From Macrostomum hystrix (lineage: Eukaryota; Platyhelminthes; Macrostomidae): DNA of 64,000 nucleotides. The notes beneath the pieces were generated by a model. It saw only the letters and a list, made by a program, of their open reading frames with translations. It made no database searches and had not been told where the DNA came from. The position numbers and the translations under genes are program-made. Location of the stretch: NCBI GenBank assembly GCA_950097015.1, contig CATNEN010000038.1, positions 15,184,001 to 15,248,000 of the forward strand, read 5' to 3'. Below are positions 38,182 to 50,589 of this stretch, one piece after another (position 1 is the stretch's first letter; each line of letters starts with the position of its first letter).

Positions 38182-38688
38182 CTGTCACAATGTCAAAGTT
38201 GATTGATTGCATGCTTGACACTTGAAGAATGCTAAATTTACTTATTTTGAACTTATCTAGCAACTGAGTTAATTTCTTAGATTTCTGAACACAAATTGAG
38301 ATATAGAGCCTTATTTATAAATATTTCTCATAAGATAGCAATCTAATATGATAAATTATTGTGAGACAGGCTGTCTAACATGGCTAGGAATAAACTATTG
38401 ATTAATCTGTAAATAATTAATAAGCATCATTAGTTAGTCATATATTTATTTAACTGAAAAGGTTGTAACAATATTGAAATGTATATAATACCCTATCAAA
38501 ATACCTTCCAAATCAAGCATTAAAAACTAATTGATAATACACTAGATCTTGTGGTCTACTAATCTTTATGCCTCGTTTATTAAAGAATTGTGTTGTATTA
38601 CTTCTTTCATAACTATTTTAGGTAAAAGGTACACAACTATATTTAATTTAGCTAGACATCTAAGTAAATATAAGTATATATAGTAGAG
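38182..38688. other. AT-rich sequence upstream of the first identified RhoGAP exon
   Basis: Should belong to an intron of the RhoGAP gene, because the exon at 38181 begins in phase 2 and needs an upstream exon. That exon was not found here or further upstream. Confidence 0.4.
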
Positions 38689-39325
38689 TAATGTATCATC
38701 AACCAAACAAGAATATGTATTTTTTTAACTTCAAACCTAAGCTACAGATTTTCTATTTAAGATATGATGATAAATCAAAAGCCAAGTTATAGAAAACAAT
38801 TACATCTTTCTAAAAAGTATCTGCTTTTGCTATTTTGTCAAATAGAAAAAAGTTATTCCTGCTTTTTATCTAAAACCGAACAATGATTTTCATGTATCTT
38901 CAAACCAAACAGAGAATTTGATGTTTCGTTTTACAATTTGAGTGAGTGGTTTAATCTTATTTTAAGGAGTGAACTATCATGAATTATGTCATTTGAAAAC
39001 ATTTTTCATGCTCTATAAATAACTACATTTATGGTAATTTAATTGGCAAGCAACCAGATACAATCTTCGTCTAAAGTACATACTGAAAATAATGTTGTTT
39101 AAAAGTATGCTTTTGCAATAAAAATTTCTACTGAAACATCAATATCTTTCTTTCCTCTTAATGTTTCATTGCACATCATGCTTCAGCTTGTAGATAATTT
39201 CTTCAACTTTCAAATTAGTTGTTCTGTGAAACACAATAGCTTGTTTCTGTCTTGCACGAGACCAAGGAAGGAGTCAAAATTATTGTTCGGTTTTGAAGAT
39301 ACACTGTTTGGTTGATGATACATTA
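38689..39325. mobile_element. TA-flanked MITE with terminal inverted repeats
   Basis: ATGTATCATCAACCAAACA at 38691-38709 is perfectly inverted at 39305-39323. TA dinucleotides at 38689-38690 and 39324-39325 fit a TA target duplication. A sub-terminal motif (AACCGAACAAT, TGTATCTTCAAA) recurs at about 38876 and 39285. The 633-bp element is AT-rich and has no coding capacity. It is probably a non-autonomous Tc1/mariner-type element. Confidence 0.7.
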
Positions 39326-42132
39326 CCATAATACCTTAAGTTATTATTGAAAACAATTGTCAAACAAATTTGCTATATGTATGACGGGGGACCATCTATG
39401 TACTAGTCTTAGTCTAAAGCAAAAAAATTACATACTAAAATGGATTAAGGATTCTTTTAACAACAAAAGTGCTTTTTTACAAAAAAACTATTAAAACAAT
39501 AGAACCATGGAATACGATTTGAATTAAATATTCAGTGCCTCACTTAGACAGTTGTTTCTGATATTTTATACTTCTAAAATGTCAAATAAAACTGGCAATA
39601 TCTGATTGCTTTATTGTAATAAAAAGTTTTTTAAGTTGTGACTGAAAAATAATTTTTCAGCTTAGATTCTTAGCTGTGCATTTCTTAACATATGCAAATA
39701 ATAATTTTGCTGACTACCTGCACTGCCTACAATAGCAATGCCCATTACAGGCTTCTTAAACTTTAATCCTATAAGAATATAAAGTTGCTCTTTTAGTGGG
39801 TTCATAAATTTATATTAAAGAAGGTTCCTAGGGTTTAAAAAACAAAATTAGTTTCATCAACAACCACTTTCTATGAAATGGATTTTCCATCACAAGATGA
39901 TCAGAATAAAAGTACATAGGAAATCAGGGGTTATTAATTAGGTATTTTATTAATAATCTTAGGAGAATAAATAACAGGACTATACTTTAAAGGTCATTGG
40001 TCCATTGTAGATTTATCCTTTTGTTATAAAATGGGCCGAATGGCTTTCATTGGTATCCAAAAAATATTTATATTATATAGAAATTACCATACTAAATGGG
40101 ACATATAGCAGAATAAAGTGTAGGTGGATTAATTGTATATGATAAATTATTAGAATTAAACTTCTATAGAAGCATGGGGACCTGTTGAAGATAAATCTTC
40201 ATGTGATCATGCCAATATATAGGAATCAGAAACCTGGACAATAATGATAGATGACAGAAACCGTGAATCCAAAAAGCTAACATTTCAGTTAATTTGTTCA
40301 TAAACATAGCTTATCATGCTTACTGCAATAACAATAGAGGTTAAAATAGTGGCAACTCAAGAGAATCGGATTCGGGAGTGACATTGTAGAATTGATAAAC
40401 ATAGCCCATTGAGTGCAAGTTATTAAAATGCTAAAATTATTTTTTAGTTAAAACAGATTACCTTGCAAAATTCTGTCAAGTATAACAGATTACTTAAATT
40501 TACTTTAACTCAGTAACTTGAATAGTTTTTTAACTGTTGATAGCTTTTTATTTAAAAAATAACATTTTCAATAAGGAATTATGTAAAGTTGCACTATTGA
40601 AAAGTTTATTTTTACTTAATAAGTACACAAAAACATTAACCAATTTCTTTACATTCTTCCAAATGTTTAAAGATACTATATTATGCACCTACTTAAACTG
40701 GAACAATTTTATAGGATTTAAGTTCATGAAGCCCAAAAAGTCCCAAGGTCAAAAATGGGCAAGATGAAAACATTTGAAAAAATATTTAACTTACTTAGAG
40801 ATAGCCGTCATCATTAATAATTAGTAAAAGAGCTAGTGAGCCACTTTTGGCTTTTGCAAAGCACTTGCAACACAATACAAGACTGATTAAACAAAATTAA
40901 CAGATTTTTGCTTGGTTAGCTGGCAACAAAAAAGAGTATATATTCTTATTGAAATACTAATGCACCATAGAAGACCACTTTGCAAGAGCACTAGTTAAAT
41001 TAAAATTCGGATTATAATTTCGCTAGGCTTAGCCAGTATCATCTTGCATATTTGTTAAGACACAAGATTAGGAATATAATCAGTTCAAATATTTGGTAGG
41101 CCCCTAGTCACTAAACTTTTGATCAAAATCAAGGGGACCTAGCCTAGTCAAGCTAAGCTAGCATTTTATTATTTAGCGTTAAAAGAACAGTTTCTGAGAC
41201 ATTAATATCTAGCCATGACAGTCCGTATTCAAAGAAGTCAATCGCTGATCAGTGATCACTCTGCTATGGTCTCTTCCTTTCTCTAGTTGCCGACTTTGCA
41301 GTACGTGTCGATTTAGTAAAAAACTATATAATTTAGTACAATATTCAATAGTGTAAGTAGGGCAGTAAGCTACAAAATCACAAGATTTTAAAACAGTGGA
41401 CTTAGTTTGTAATTCTGTGCGTGCATTAGTAAGCTCTACCTCTGTAAAGAATGACCGTAGCAAGATGAAGTTACTTTCTAAGAAAAATACAACTGTAAAT
41501 GAAACAAATATACGCGAAGTCGTTATAGAAAAACAACCCGTGGATTCAGCAAAAACACTGTATTGTCTTTTTGTCTTTTTGTCGTGCGCTAAAGGGTTCT
41601 AAATAAGTTCATAAAAACAACGCGATAAAACTGTGAACCAGTCGCTTATATTTAATATATAATTACCCATAAAAGTGTTCAGTAAAAACGCTTTATACAT
41701 TTTAAAGCCGTATGTATTTGTCGTGCATTCAGTTCCTAGAAAACTTCCGAGCTACTATTTTGCTTTTATGGACCTACTTTACCTAGCAAAAAAATAAAAG
41801 TGGAATCAAACACTTATAAAATGATTAGGCCCCTATAAGAAATTTCTAGGAAATATAGGACCACATGACTTGCACATTTAAATATTCTTTACTTACTAAG
41901 ATAACTTCTTTTTGCAGTGTTGGGTTTACTAGCTAGATCGAACTATTGTTCTTGTGTAAGTCTTAATTTAAGCTAGACGGGTACATACAAGATTTATTTT
42001 CTGTTATATTATATATATTATCCCATAAAATACTGTTGTTACTGGCCTTACAGTTCGTATTGTGTTGCGCACCATTGTGGTGGCCTAATTATTCGAGAAT
42101 ATACTTTTATGTCATGATTGGCTCATGCTGTC
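39326..42132. other. AT-rich region, no gene recognised
   Basis: About 2.8 kb with only short open frames (40537-40767, 41209-41602) that resemble nothing known. It should contain the 5' end of the minus-strand RhoGAP gene and, near 42 kb, the promoter of the plus-strand MGNC exon, giving a head-to-head arrangement. Confidence 0.4.
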
Positions 42133-45100
42133 ATGGGAAACTGTCTAAGAGGAAATCCTGATGATATTGAAGTATCAGAAAGTTCTTTTCATCATAGGTC
42201 TTCAGCAAGAAGTAAGTAAACTAAGTGTTCCTTAAGTCTTTTTATGACTTCTAAGTTATATCTTCGACCTTGTATTTTTTAGCCAGCTAGCTTAATTTAG
42301 TTGTCTGGACTTCTAGCTAAGTAGGCCCCCTTGGCCTACTACTAATAGACAAGTGATATTGGATGTGTACTTTTGTAAGTTTTCGTACAATGTAAAAACA
42401 ATTCCATATTTATGTTTTGCTAGCTAGTACTACAATTGTAACATTTTAGAGTGACAGTTTTTTGTTGAAAATGCATTTCAAATCAAGTTTGCATTGTAAT
42501 CCCAGAATCTAGGTTTTATGCACTAATTAAAAATAAAATTGCATGTATTTCAAAAAGTCATAAAATGCATGGTTTAAAGATTTTTAAATCTCAATTTCTT
42601 GAATTTGTTTCACTTGGGCTCATACATGCTCAACCTCCCAAATCTTAGCCAGCCGTGCGACTTAGTTTTGCTGTCATTTGCGACTTAGTTCATTTCATTG
42701 CTCTATTTACGACTTAGTTTGCTCTCATTTGCTTTCTTTTTCTCTCCCCTTTTTCCTTTTCTTCATGCCTTCCTTTTTTGTCCCTTGGTCCCCCCTTTGA
42801 TTTTTTTGTGCTTGGTCAATTGGTTTTTGCGACTTACCTTGCTTGGCCCTCGTTTCACCCATCCGATTCGGCTGGGTCAGCTGGGTGTTGTGCATGTATG
42901 CTTGGGCTTGAAATTTTAATTTATATCTTACCCTAGGGCCAAGAAAAAAAGCAGATGCAAGATTTGCAATAGATGCCTTAAATTGAGGTGCAAGTCAAGA
43001 TTTTTGTGTTTTTGTGTGTCAAACCTAATTGTCCCAAAAACATATTTGTTGTATTGTATATGTTAATCACATCATAGCATTAACAAATTTTGCTTTTTTA
43101 AGCCATTGGCTTGCAACTGATTAATGTTAGTTTCTATAAAGTTTTTTTACTTTACTTTTATATAGCTTAATGACTGCATTCAATAGGCCTACTTCTTATA
43201 ATTCAGTCATTCACATTTTATAGCTTAAAGCCATATATTTTTTTACTGTTTAATTCTGTAATATTATAATAATATTCATAGACTTCAAATGACTATACAA
43301 AGATCATTTTAATTTCCAGATTTTAGGACAATTATAGTTTGCTAGTTGTTAGCATTCTGCTATGGCAATTGGACATAACCCTAAATTTAGGGTAATATTT
43401 TTAGTTTTTTCCCTAAGTTTTCAGGTTATATTTGATTTTGGCTTCAATCATATAGGGAATATAATATTCTCAAAATTGATAGTGCCCACTTATTACCTTT
43501 TGGGTCTTACTATGAAAAGGAGGCTGTTTAGGACAAAAAACTTCATTTGTTTCATATTTAGGGCCTTGAATGTTGAGGAATGAGCCATGGACATTTCTAG
43601 CCATATTTCCTTCTAATCCTTGCATTTTAACTTTTGTCCTTCATTTAACAAGATTGTATTTGTTTCACACTCTAAGCTCAGATGAATAGAGACACCCATT
43701 AGAATATAAAGCAGAATAACTTGTGCCAAATATGTTCTTCTGACCTTTCAATTTACCTTTAAGTCACCCCTTAAATTGCTTTCTGTCCTACCCCTACACC
43801 ACATACCCCAGTGTGCCATTCTAATGCAGAATAGTACTTAAGCAATTTAAAGAAATAATATCTTGCTAGAAACTGCTTTAATGCTGCTCTTCATCAATTC
43901 TAACTTAAAGCTCTAGTTTACAACAACAACAATGTTGATTTGTACTATTTAATGCTGCATTGCTTTATTTTGCTCAGTATCTGCAATGAGTGTAGCTCAT
44001 AATCAGATTTAGACAAATTAAATTCCTAAACACTTTATGAAAGCAGATTTATGTATCTCTGTTATACTTTTTTTAATTTTGCTATGATCTTCTGGCATTC
44101 AAAAGGAGTTATGAGCGTTAGGGTGTGTAAGGCGGGAGTTCAAACTTTATTCCCAGATTTAGCCTCCAGGAATAGCCTCCACTGTCTTTGAAGCCATGTG
44201 CACTTGGGTAATGTTGTCGTGCAGAACCAAGGGCTTCATTCCACTGTGCTGTTTACTGTGGATGTCAGCATTGGGCTTCTTCAGAGAGGAAATGTAGCAC
44301 TCGGCATTGAAAGTTGTGTTCTGACAGTTGGGCTCTAGGAAATAGATTGTCAAGGGGCCATGAGAATTGAAAAAAAAGTAGCAACACCAGCTTCTGGCAA
44401 TGAGCCTCTTGATGAGCCTTGATTGGAGGGTCAGAGCCCAGACTTTATACTCTTCTTTTGTTGGGGTGTCGAAGTGACACAGCCAGGTTTCATCACCCAT
44501 GACAATAAGCTATCAAAAGGCCTCCCATTCACCTTAATCTTCAACAAGCCTGAAGTTGCTCTTGCGTGTGTTTTGTTGCTGTGCTTTTATCTCCTGGTTG
44601 AGAAGCCTGGGAACCCACCTGGCACTGAGCTTAACAAGATTCATGCTATGGATGCAATGATGAACTGTATACTTGGGCAAATCCAGTTGGTCAGCAATTT
44701 CCCTGATGGTAAGGCAAACATCTTTAAGCAGATCCAAAATGCGATTGTTAAGAGTATTTTAGGCATCCTTGGCTGACCAGATTTTGGAAATGCTGCTCAA
44801 TTCGACTCAAACTGCTCAATCCACTGGTAAACCATGCTTTTGCTTACTGCGTGTTGTCCATGGATGCGCTGCAGGTTTCTCACAATCTCAGACCCATTGT
44901 ATCCCATGCTCCACTGACTGAAAATAGCATGGTGCTGTCCCTCTTTTGAGTGGATGTCTGACATGCTTGCACAATCTTTGGATGCTTCAAATGCGCAACT
45001 TGACAAATGTCTGGCTGCACTGGCATGCATCTAAAGCTTGAGATTGAGATGGGCTTTGATAATGCTTGCATGAGCTTAGTTCTCACATTCAGTCCATAGC

Positions 45101-48100
45101 ATGGACTGAATGCTCAGGCATTTCTGTAGGCATACTTGCTTAAACTTGATGCAGAAAAAGTACAAAGCAAAACTTGTTTCATTAAAAGACTTCAAAATGT
45201 CATCTTGTGTAAGTCATACCCTGGGGAACTGTAATAAGTGGCTCATAACTTTTGAATGTCAGAAGACATTGGCAAAATTAAAAGAAATGTTACATAGATA
45301 AATCTACTTTCAAGAACAGGTAATGAATGAGGTCAAGAACAGGATTATGGCCACCTGGGGGATCATTGTCAACTGGGTGATCATGGTCAACTGGGGGATC
45401 ATGGCCAACTGGGGGATCATTGTCAACTGGGGGATCATTGTCAACTGGGGGATCATTGTCAACTGGGGGATCATGGCCAACTGGGGGATCATTGTCAACT
45501 GGGGGATCATTGTCAACTGGGGAATCATTGTCGACTGGGGGATCATTGTCAACTGGGGGATCATTGTCAACTGGGGGATCATGGCCAACTGGGGGATCAT
45601 TGTCAACTGGGGGATCATTGTCAACTGGGGGATCATTGTCAACTGGGGGATCATGGCCAACTGGGGGATCATTGTCAACTGGGGGATCATTGTCAACTGG
45701 GGAATCATTGTCGACTGGGGGATCATTGTCAACTGGGGGATCATTGTCAACTGGGTGATCATTATCAATTGGGGGATCATTGTCAACTGGGTGATCATGG
45801 TCAACTGGGTGATCATGGTCAACTGGGGGATCATTGTCAACTGGGGAATCATTGTCGACTGGGGGATCATTGTCAACTGGGGGATTATTGTCAACTGGGT
45901 GATCATTGTAGCTTTAAAAGCTGTAAATTCAGCTGCTAAAAAGTATATACTTGACGAAGTAAAAATATTTCTGCTCCCTAAAGGGGGGCAAAACTTGCTA
46001 GTTAATGTACCTAAATCCAACTATGAGCTACATTGAAAATTCCCACTCTCTTTTGGATACCCCTCATAATTGTAATGCTTGGTCTAACAATGGATGTCCC
46101 AAAAAGGGTAACACTTTGTGCACTCACTGTGCCATTAAGCTTTGCCATACACTTTGCCATCAAGAAAGAGAGCTTGACTAGGCCTACAAATCACAAATAC
46201 AATTCTTATCAAATTCTCATATTATTATATTCTTATTGACAACTTACATATAGTGTTGCTAATCCATGTGACAGGCCTAAGCCAATAGCAATATACTTTA
46301 AATAGTAGTTTATGGAAATAGCCAAATGATTCCTGAGGGGACTCTGATAAATGCCAATGCACATTTGACAGCTAGTATCATTTTTACCACTTAATGTGAG
46401 AATATTTTCTTAAAAAATTAAACTGCAAACTTTTGGATATGGATTGTTTAGTTTTGGGTGGTTCATAGAAATCATGTCTTATTGTAGTTTTTTTAGTTTA
46501 TTAGTCATGTGGCATCAATTATTTATTTATAAAAAAGGAGAATCTGATTTCTGTTTTACAAAAATAATTATTAAATATTTCTTAGTTCATTTACAGTGAA
46601 CATCATGTCAAAAATGTTGATGTACATGAAATATGCTTGTTATTAATTTTCAAGCTGTTTGTAATGCTGTTAATTAGAAGATTATGTAGCACTCTTCCTT
46701 TGTAGTATGATGTAGAAAAATCAAAGTATTTAGATTGGACTGTGTTTGATTTGGTGCTGTCAGACAAAATTAGTGACCATTGCTGGACCTTGTGTAGACC
46801 CGATTGGTGTCATCTCATATTGATTAACTTGTTGCTGCTGCTGCCGTGGCCGTCTCCAGGGCACTGGCAGATGCATCCATGCATTGATGGACTGGCGGAC
46901 ACTATTCAACAGCAAAACGGCAACCAGTGCCGAATTGAAGGTGCACACATTGATTTGCAAGCTCATAAAGGCGGCTATTTCACTCGGGCAAGCCTTAAAT
47001 ATCAGGTTGTCTTGTACTTCATTAATTTGAAACATGGATAGGTAGTTCTTGTCCTTGGCTGATTCAATAAAATCTGGACAGTTGTACCGAATCAACACTC
47101 TTTCTCCGGCTAATAGCGTCATTCGAGAGGCATTTCTCATCAGAATTTGCTTGTACATCCACTTACTATGATATTCTTGTCCTAGCAGCAGCATGGCAAG
47201 CAGAGTCAAGAAGGGCGCAATTGTCGAAATTAAACAGAGTCCAATAGCGCAGATGTACCGCGGCCATGAGCCATTCTGATTGTGCTGATGTCGAACCATA
47301 TTACGCACGCTGGAGCCAGTCAATAGTAGCAGGGTCACGCTCGATATTGTGCCAATATAAATGCCGCTAGTTGCTGCCAGAACAGTTGGACATATTCGGC
47401 CCAAGTTAATTTGGTTGTTAAAGTGGCACAGCAGAGCCGATGCAATCGATTGAGATGAACTCAACGAGGCCACTAGGCATATCAGTACAATGGCCAGTAG
47501 AATGTGCTTCTCCCCGCGACCTCTCATGATGTTGCCGTAACTCGTTTTTTATTTGTCAGCTTCTTTTTCGTTTCTTTTCAACCCCTAGTAGAAACTGCGA
47601 GTTTGCTTTTTACAGGCTAATAATTGTCATAGACAAAACAATTTTTTTAGCCATTGAAGTTTGCAACGTATTTAAAATTTTTAAATTAATATGGAAACTT
47701 ACATATTTTAATTACAAAGAAATGTAAATGTAAATACGTTGTACATACCCTAAGCAGCCACTTGATACATTTAGAGTGGTCACCTAGGCGTATTCGAGTC
47801 TGTTTTAGGTTAATTAAAATCTGCTTCCTCTTTGTGTGCGTCAGAAGGTGGAAAGAAAGTAAATCAGAAATACTAGCCTGGAAAGAAATAAGATGCTTAT
47901 AAAAGCTTTCCTGATTTAACATATCTTGTTTGTGAGTAAAAATAGAAATTGACATTTTCAAGTTTATCGACTGACTTCAATAAGTCATTTATTCGTGTGT
48001 GAATTTGAATCATTTAAAATTAGTCGAAGCATTAAAATCTATGACGTCAAAGATAATGACGTTTATATTGAAAATGAAGGACTGGCGAGTGTAGGTGTCT

Positions 48101-50504
48101 GCTGTGTACAGAAGGACTGGCGAGTGTAGGTGTCTGCTGTGTACTGAAGGACTCGCGAGTGTAGGTGTCTGCTGTGTACTGAAGGACTGGCGAGTGTAGG
48201 TGTCTGCTGTGTACTGAAGGACTGGCGAGTTTAGGTGTCTGTTGTGTACTGAAGGACTGGCGAGTGTAGGTGTCTGCTGTGTACTGAAGGACTGGCGAGT
48301 GTAGGTGTCTGCTGTGTACTGAAGGACTGGCGAGTTTAGGTGTCTGTTGTGTACTGAAGGACTGGCGAGTGTAGGTGTCTGCTGTGTACTGAAGGACTGG
48401 CGAGTTTAGGTGTCTGTTGTGTACTGAAGGACTGGCGAGTGTAGGTGTCTGTCGTGTACTGAAGGACTGGCGAGTGTAGGTGTCTGCTGTGTACTGAAGG
48501 ACTGGCGAGTGTAGGTGTCTGCTGTGTACTGAAGGACTGGCGAGTGTAGGTGTCTGCTGTGTACTGAAGGACTGGCGAGTGTAGGTGTCTGCTGTGTACT
48601 GAAGGACTGGCGAGTGTAGGTGTCTGCTGTGTACTGAAGGACTGGCGAGTGTAGGTGTCTGCTGTGTACTGAAGGACTGGCGAGTGTAGGTGTCTGCTGT
48701 GTACTGAAGGACTGGCGAGTGTAGGTGTCTGCTGTGTACTGAAGGACTGGCGAGAGTAGGTGTCTGCTGTGTACAGAAGGACTGGCGAGTGTAGGTGTCT
48801 TCTTTGTTCTGAAATAAAAGGGGTTTATAATAATCCCATCTCTACTTGACGACTGTATGGCTCTTATTATACAAACAATTAAATTGAAGTAGGTTAATTC
48901 AATTCATCGCTACCTGCCACTTTGAGGTACCCAGCAACCGAGTCAGCAGCAGCAGCAACAGTCACATCATCGAAGCCGTCACCATCGCCATGACAATCAG
49001 CAGCAGCAGCAGCAGCAGCCTTGCACGCATCCGCAAGCAAACCCAGGCGCAACAAACACTGCAACCACAGGCTCAGCCTCTGCTGCAGCCACTGCTACCA
49101 CCGCTGGCAAGAATCAGCCACTTAGGCGCGAACGGATTCGTTGGACCTCCGATCAGCCGTTGACGCCTAGTCAGTTGCGCAATAAGCGCGAAGAATTCTG
49201 GGACACAGCGCCAGCTTTCGATGGTAGGCGCGAGATTTGGGACGCTCTACGCGCTGCTGCCTGCGCCATGGAGGCTAGCGATCACGAACTGGCCCAGGCT
49301 ATCATCAGCGGAGCTGGCATCACACTGCCTAGGGGCCTACTCACTGACAGCTATGACGAACTGGGTAAGGAATGCGATGATACTTTGGCTACTGTTGGAA
49401 TCTGCCAGGCGAGCTAGTAGGGTGTGTAGGGTATCTGCTGAAAGACTGGGTAGTGTATGGTATCTGCTGAAAGACTGGGTAGTGTAGGGTATCTGCTGAA
49501 AGACTGGGTAGTGTAGGGTATCTGCTGAAAGACTGGGTAGTGTAGGGTATCTGCTGAAAGACTGGGTAGTGTAGGGTATCTGCTGAAAGACTGGGTAGTG
49601 TATGGTATCTGCTGAAAGACTGGGTAGTGTAGGGTATCTGCTGAAAGACTGGGTAGTGTAGGGTATCTGCTGAAAGACTGGGTAGTGTATGGTATCTGCT
49701 GAAAGACTGGGTAGTGTAGGGTATCTGCTGAAAGACTGGGTAGTGTAGGGTATCTGCTGAAGGACTGGCCAGTGTAGGGTATCTGCTGAAGGACTGGCTA
49801 GTGTAGGGTATCTGCTGAAGGACTGGCTAGTGTAGGGTATCTGCTGAAGGACTGGCCAGTGTATGGTATCTGCTGAAAGACTGGGTAGTGTAGGGTATCT
49901 GCTGAAGGACTGGCTAGTGTAGGGTATCTGCTGAAAGACTGGCTAGTCATCAATTGCGAATCATTGAATACACTTGACTGCAGGCACCCGATACCAACTG
50001 CCCCTCTACGTGCTGTCTGCTCCGACAAATCTCGCTGAATCTCCGCCTCCGACGTCTGACGGTGACCCGGAAGCTGCAGGCGGCTTCAGCAATGGCGCTG
50101 GCGGCGTTGGCGCCGGCGGCGTAGGCGCTGGCGTCGATGCCAGTCATGAAGGCGACGAAGATGCCGAGGAGTCGGCCGCTACCGCCGCAGCCGCTGCTCC
50201 GCCAGTAACGCTGAAGCTTCGCCTATCCAACAACGGGCGCGATCTCAGACTTCAGGTGTCCTCGGCTGACACAGTGGCCAAGGCTAAACGGCGATTAGAG
50301 CGACACCTGCAGTCTGGGGGCGGCAGCGTCGGCCATCAGCGCTGGTACTGCTACGGTAGACAGCTGACTGATAAGATGCGCATACGCGACTGTCCTATAC
50401 CTCGCGGGTTCATTGTTCAGGTCGTGCTGTGGGACATTCAGGCGCAGCAGCAGCAGCAATGTTCCTCTGCAGCCGGTGAAATCAGTGAAAGTGGCGAGAG
50501 CTGA
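42133..50504 (+). CDS. UBTD: ubiquitin-domain-containing protein UBTD1/2-like
   Basis: The well-supported exons are 48927-49364 and 49984-50504. They encode [80 protein letters not shown] and a C-terminal ubiquitin-like fold ([43 protein letters not shown]), all hallmark UBTD blocks. UBTD proteins bind E2 enzymes of the UBE2D type. The first exon is probably 42133-42211, [18 protein letters not shown]..., with a GTAAGT donor: it ends in phase 1, exactly what 48927 needs, and starts with the myristoylation-type MGNC of UBTD1. Together they give 345 aa. Caution: MGNCL...DDI also resembles RNF11's first exon, but no RING exon was seen here. A Gln/His-rich and an Ala/Gly-rich insert are unusual for the family. 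Confidence 0.85.
42212..44036. other. intron-1 sequence of the UBTD-like gene, nothing recognised
   Basis: AT-rich with a few short iterations (CGACTTAGTTTGCTNTCATT at 42655-42730). No supported exon on either strand. Confidence 0.4.
44039..45312 (-). pseudogene. decayed mariner-family DNA transposon
   Basis: Long imperfect terminal inverted repeats of about 75 bp (near 44039-44120 and 45228-45312; shared blocks AAATCTRCTTTCA, GCAAAATTAAAA, TTTTGAATGYCAGAAG, GCTCATAAC) bound an element of about 1.27 kb. On the minus strand the transposase survives in three frames: an HTH region ([14 protein letters not shown]), the linker block ([33 protein letters not shown]) and the catalytic start [12 protein letters not shown] followed by LVLHDN. 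Frameshifts separate the parts. The sequence runs from ELPPYTP straight into the terminal repeat, so the segment with the third catalytic Asp is deleted. It is inactive. It lies in the first intron of the UBTD-like gene, in opposite orientation. Confidence 0.88.
45350..45912. repeat. 18-bp minisatellite, about 31 copies
   Basis: The unit TGTCAACTGGGGGATCAT has variants GGCCAACTGG and GTCGACTGGG. The order of variants repeats about every 180 bp (near 45490 and 45670). It begins about 40 bp from the mariner end. Confidence 0.97.
45913..46759. other. UBTD intron sequence and 3' flank of the nested gene
   Basis: AT-rich. TTTATT at 46522-46527 gives an AATAAA on the minus strand about 235 bp beyond the nested gene's stop, a possible poly(A) signal. 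Confidence 0.35.
46760..47527 (-). CDS. four-transmembrane-segment protein nested in UBTD intron 1, unknown family
   Basis: A single exon of 255 aa from ATG at 47527. Hydrophobic segments lie at about 8-33, 46-71, 91-116 and 186-210. A loop of about 70 residues between helices 3 and 4 carries a sequon (NAS at 132) and two cysteines (150, 180). The tail has a Gln run and a TPIGSTQG stretch. The topology resembles tetraspan families, but the tetraspanin CCG motif and the claudin W-LW-C-C signature are absent, so the family was not identified. Codon use and GC content are above the surrounding AT-rich DNA, which supports real coding. It is antisense to and nested within the intron of the UBTD-like gene if the 42133 exon assignment is right. 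Confidence 0.7.
   Translation of the reverse strand: MRGRGEKHILLAIVLICLVASLSSSQSIASALLCHFNNQINLGRICPTVLAATSGIYIGTISSVTLLLLTGSSVRNMVRHQHNQNGSWPRYICAIGLCLISTIAPFLTLLAMLLLGQEYHSKWMYKQILMRNASRMTLLAGERVLIRYNCPDFIESAKDKNYLSMFQINEVQDNLIFKACPSEIAAFMSLQINVCTFNSALVAVLLLNSVRQSINAWMHLPVPWRRPRQQQQQVNQYEMTPIGSTQGPAMVTNFV
47528..48075. other. UBTD intron sequence upstream of the nested gene
   Basis: AT-rich. It should hold the promoter of the minus-strand four-helix gene. A small open frame (47961-47686 minus) resembles nothing known. Confidence 0.35.
48076..48815. repeat. 35-bp minisatellite, about 21 copies, before UBTD exon 2
   Basis: The unit is GAAGGACTGGCGAGTGTAGG followed by TGTCTGCTGTGTACT. Copies with GAGTTTAGG and CTGTTGTG form a sub-block. 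It ends 111 bp before the acceptor at 48925-48926. Confidence 0.97.
49421..49950. repeat. 29-bp minisatellite, about 18 copies, UBTD intron 2
   Basis: The unit is GAAAGACTGGGTAGTGTAGG followed by GTATCTGCT, with later units reading GAAGGACTGGCTAGTG. The later form aligns with the 35-bp unit of the array on the other side of exon 2. It ends 33 bp before the acceptor. Confidence 0.97.
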
Positions 50505-50589
50505 GCCAAATTGTCTATTAGGACCTCAAATATCAGCTACTAGAGGTAAGAGTTTTACTGACTTCCTTTATTTTTACATACATTCATGG

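Noticed and set aside
42133-42211. First exon of an RNF11-like gene (MGNCL...DDI)
   Set aside because: No PY motif or RING-H2 exon was found downstream in the window, whereas the phase fits the UBTD exon at 48927. Kept as an alternative, not excluded.
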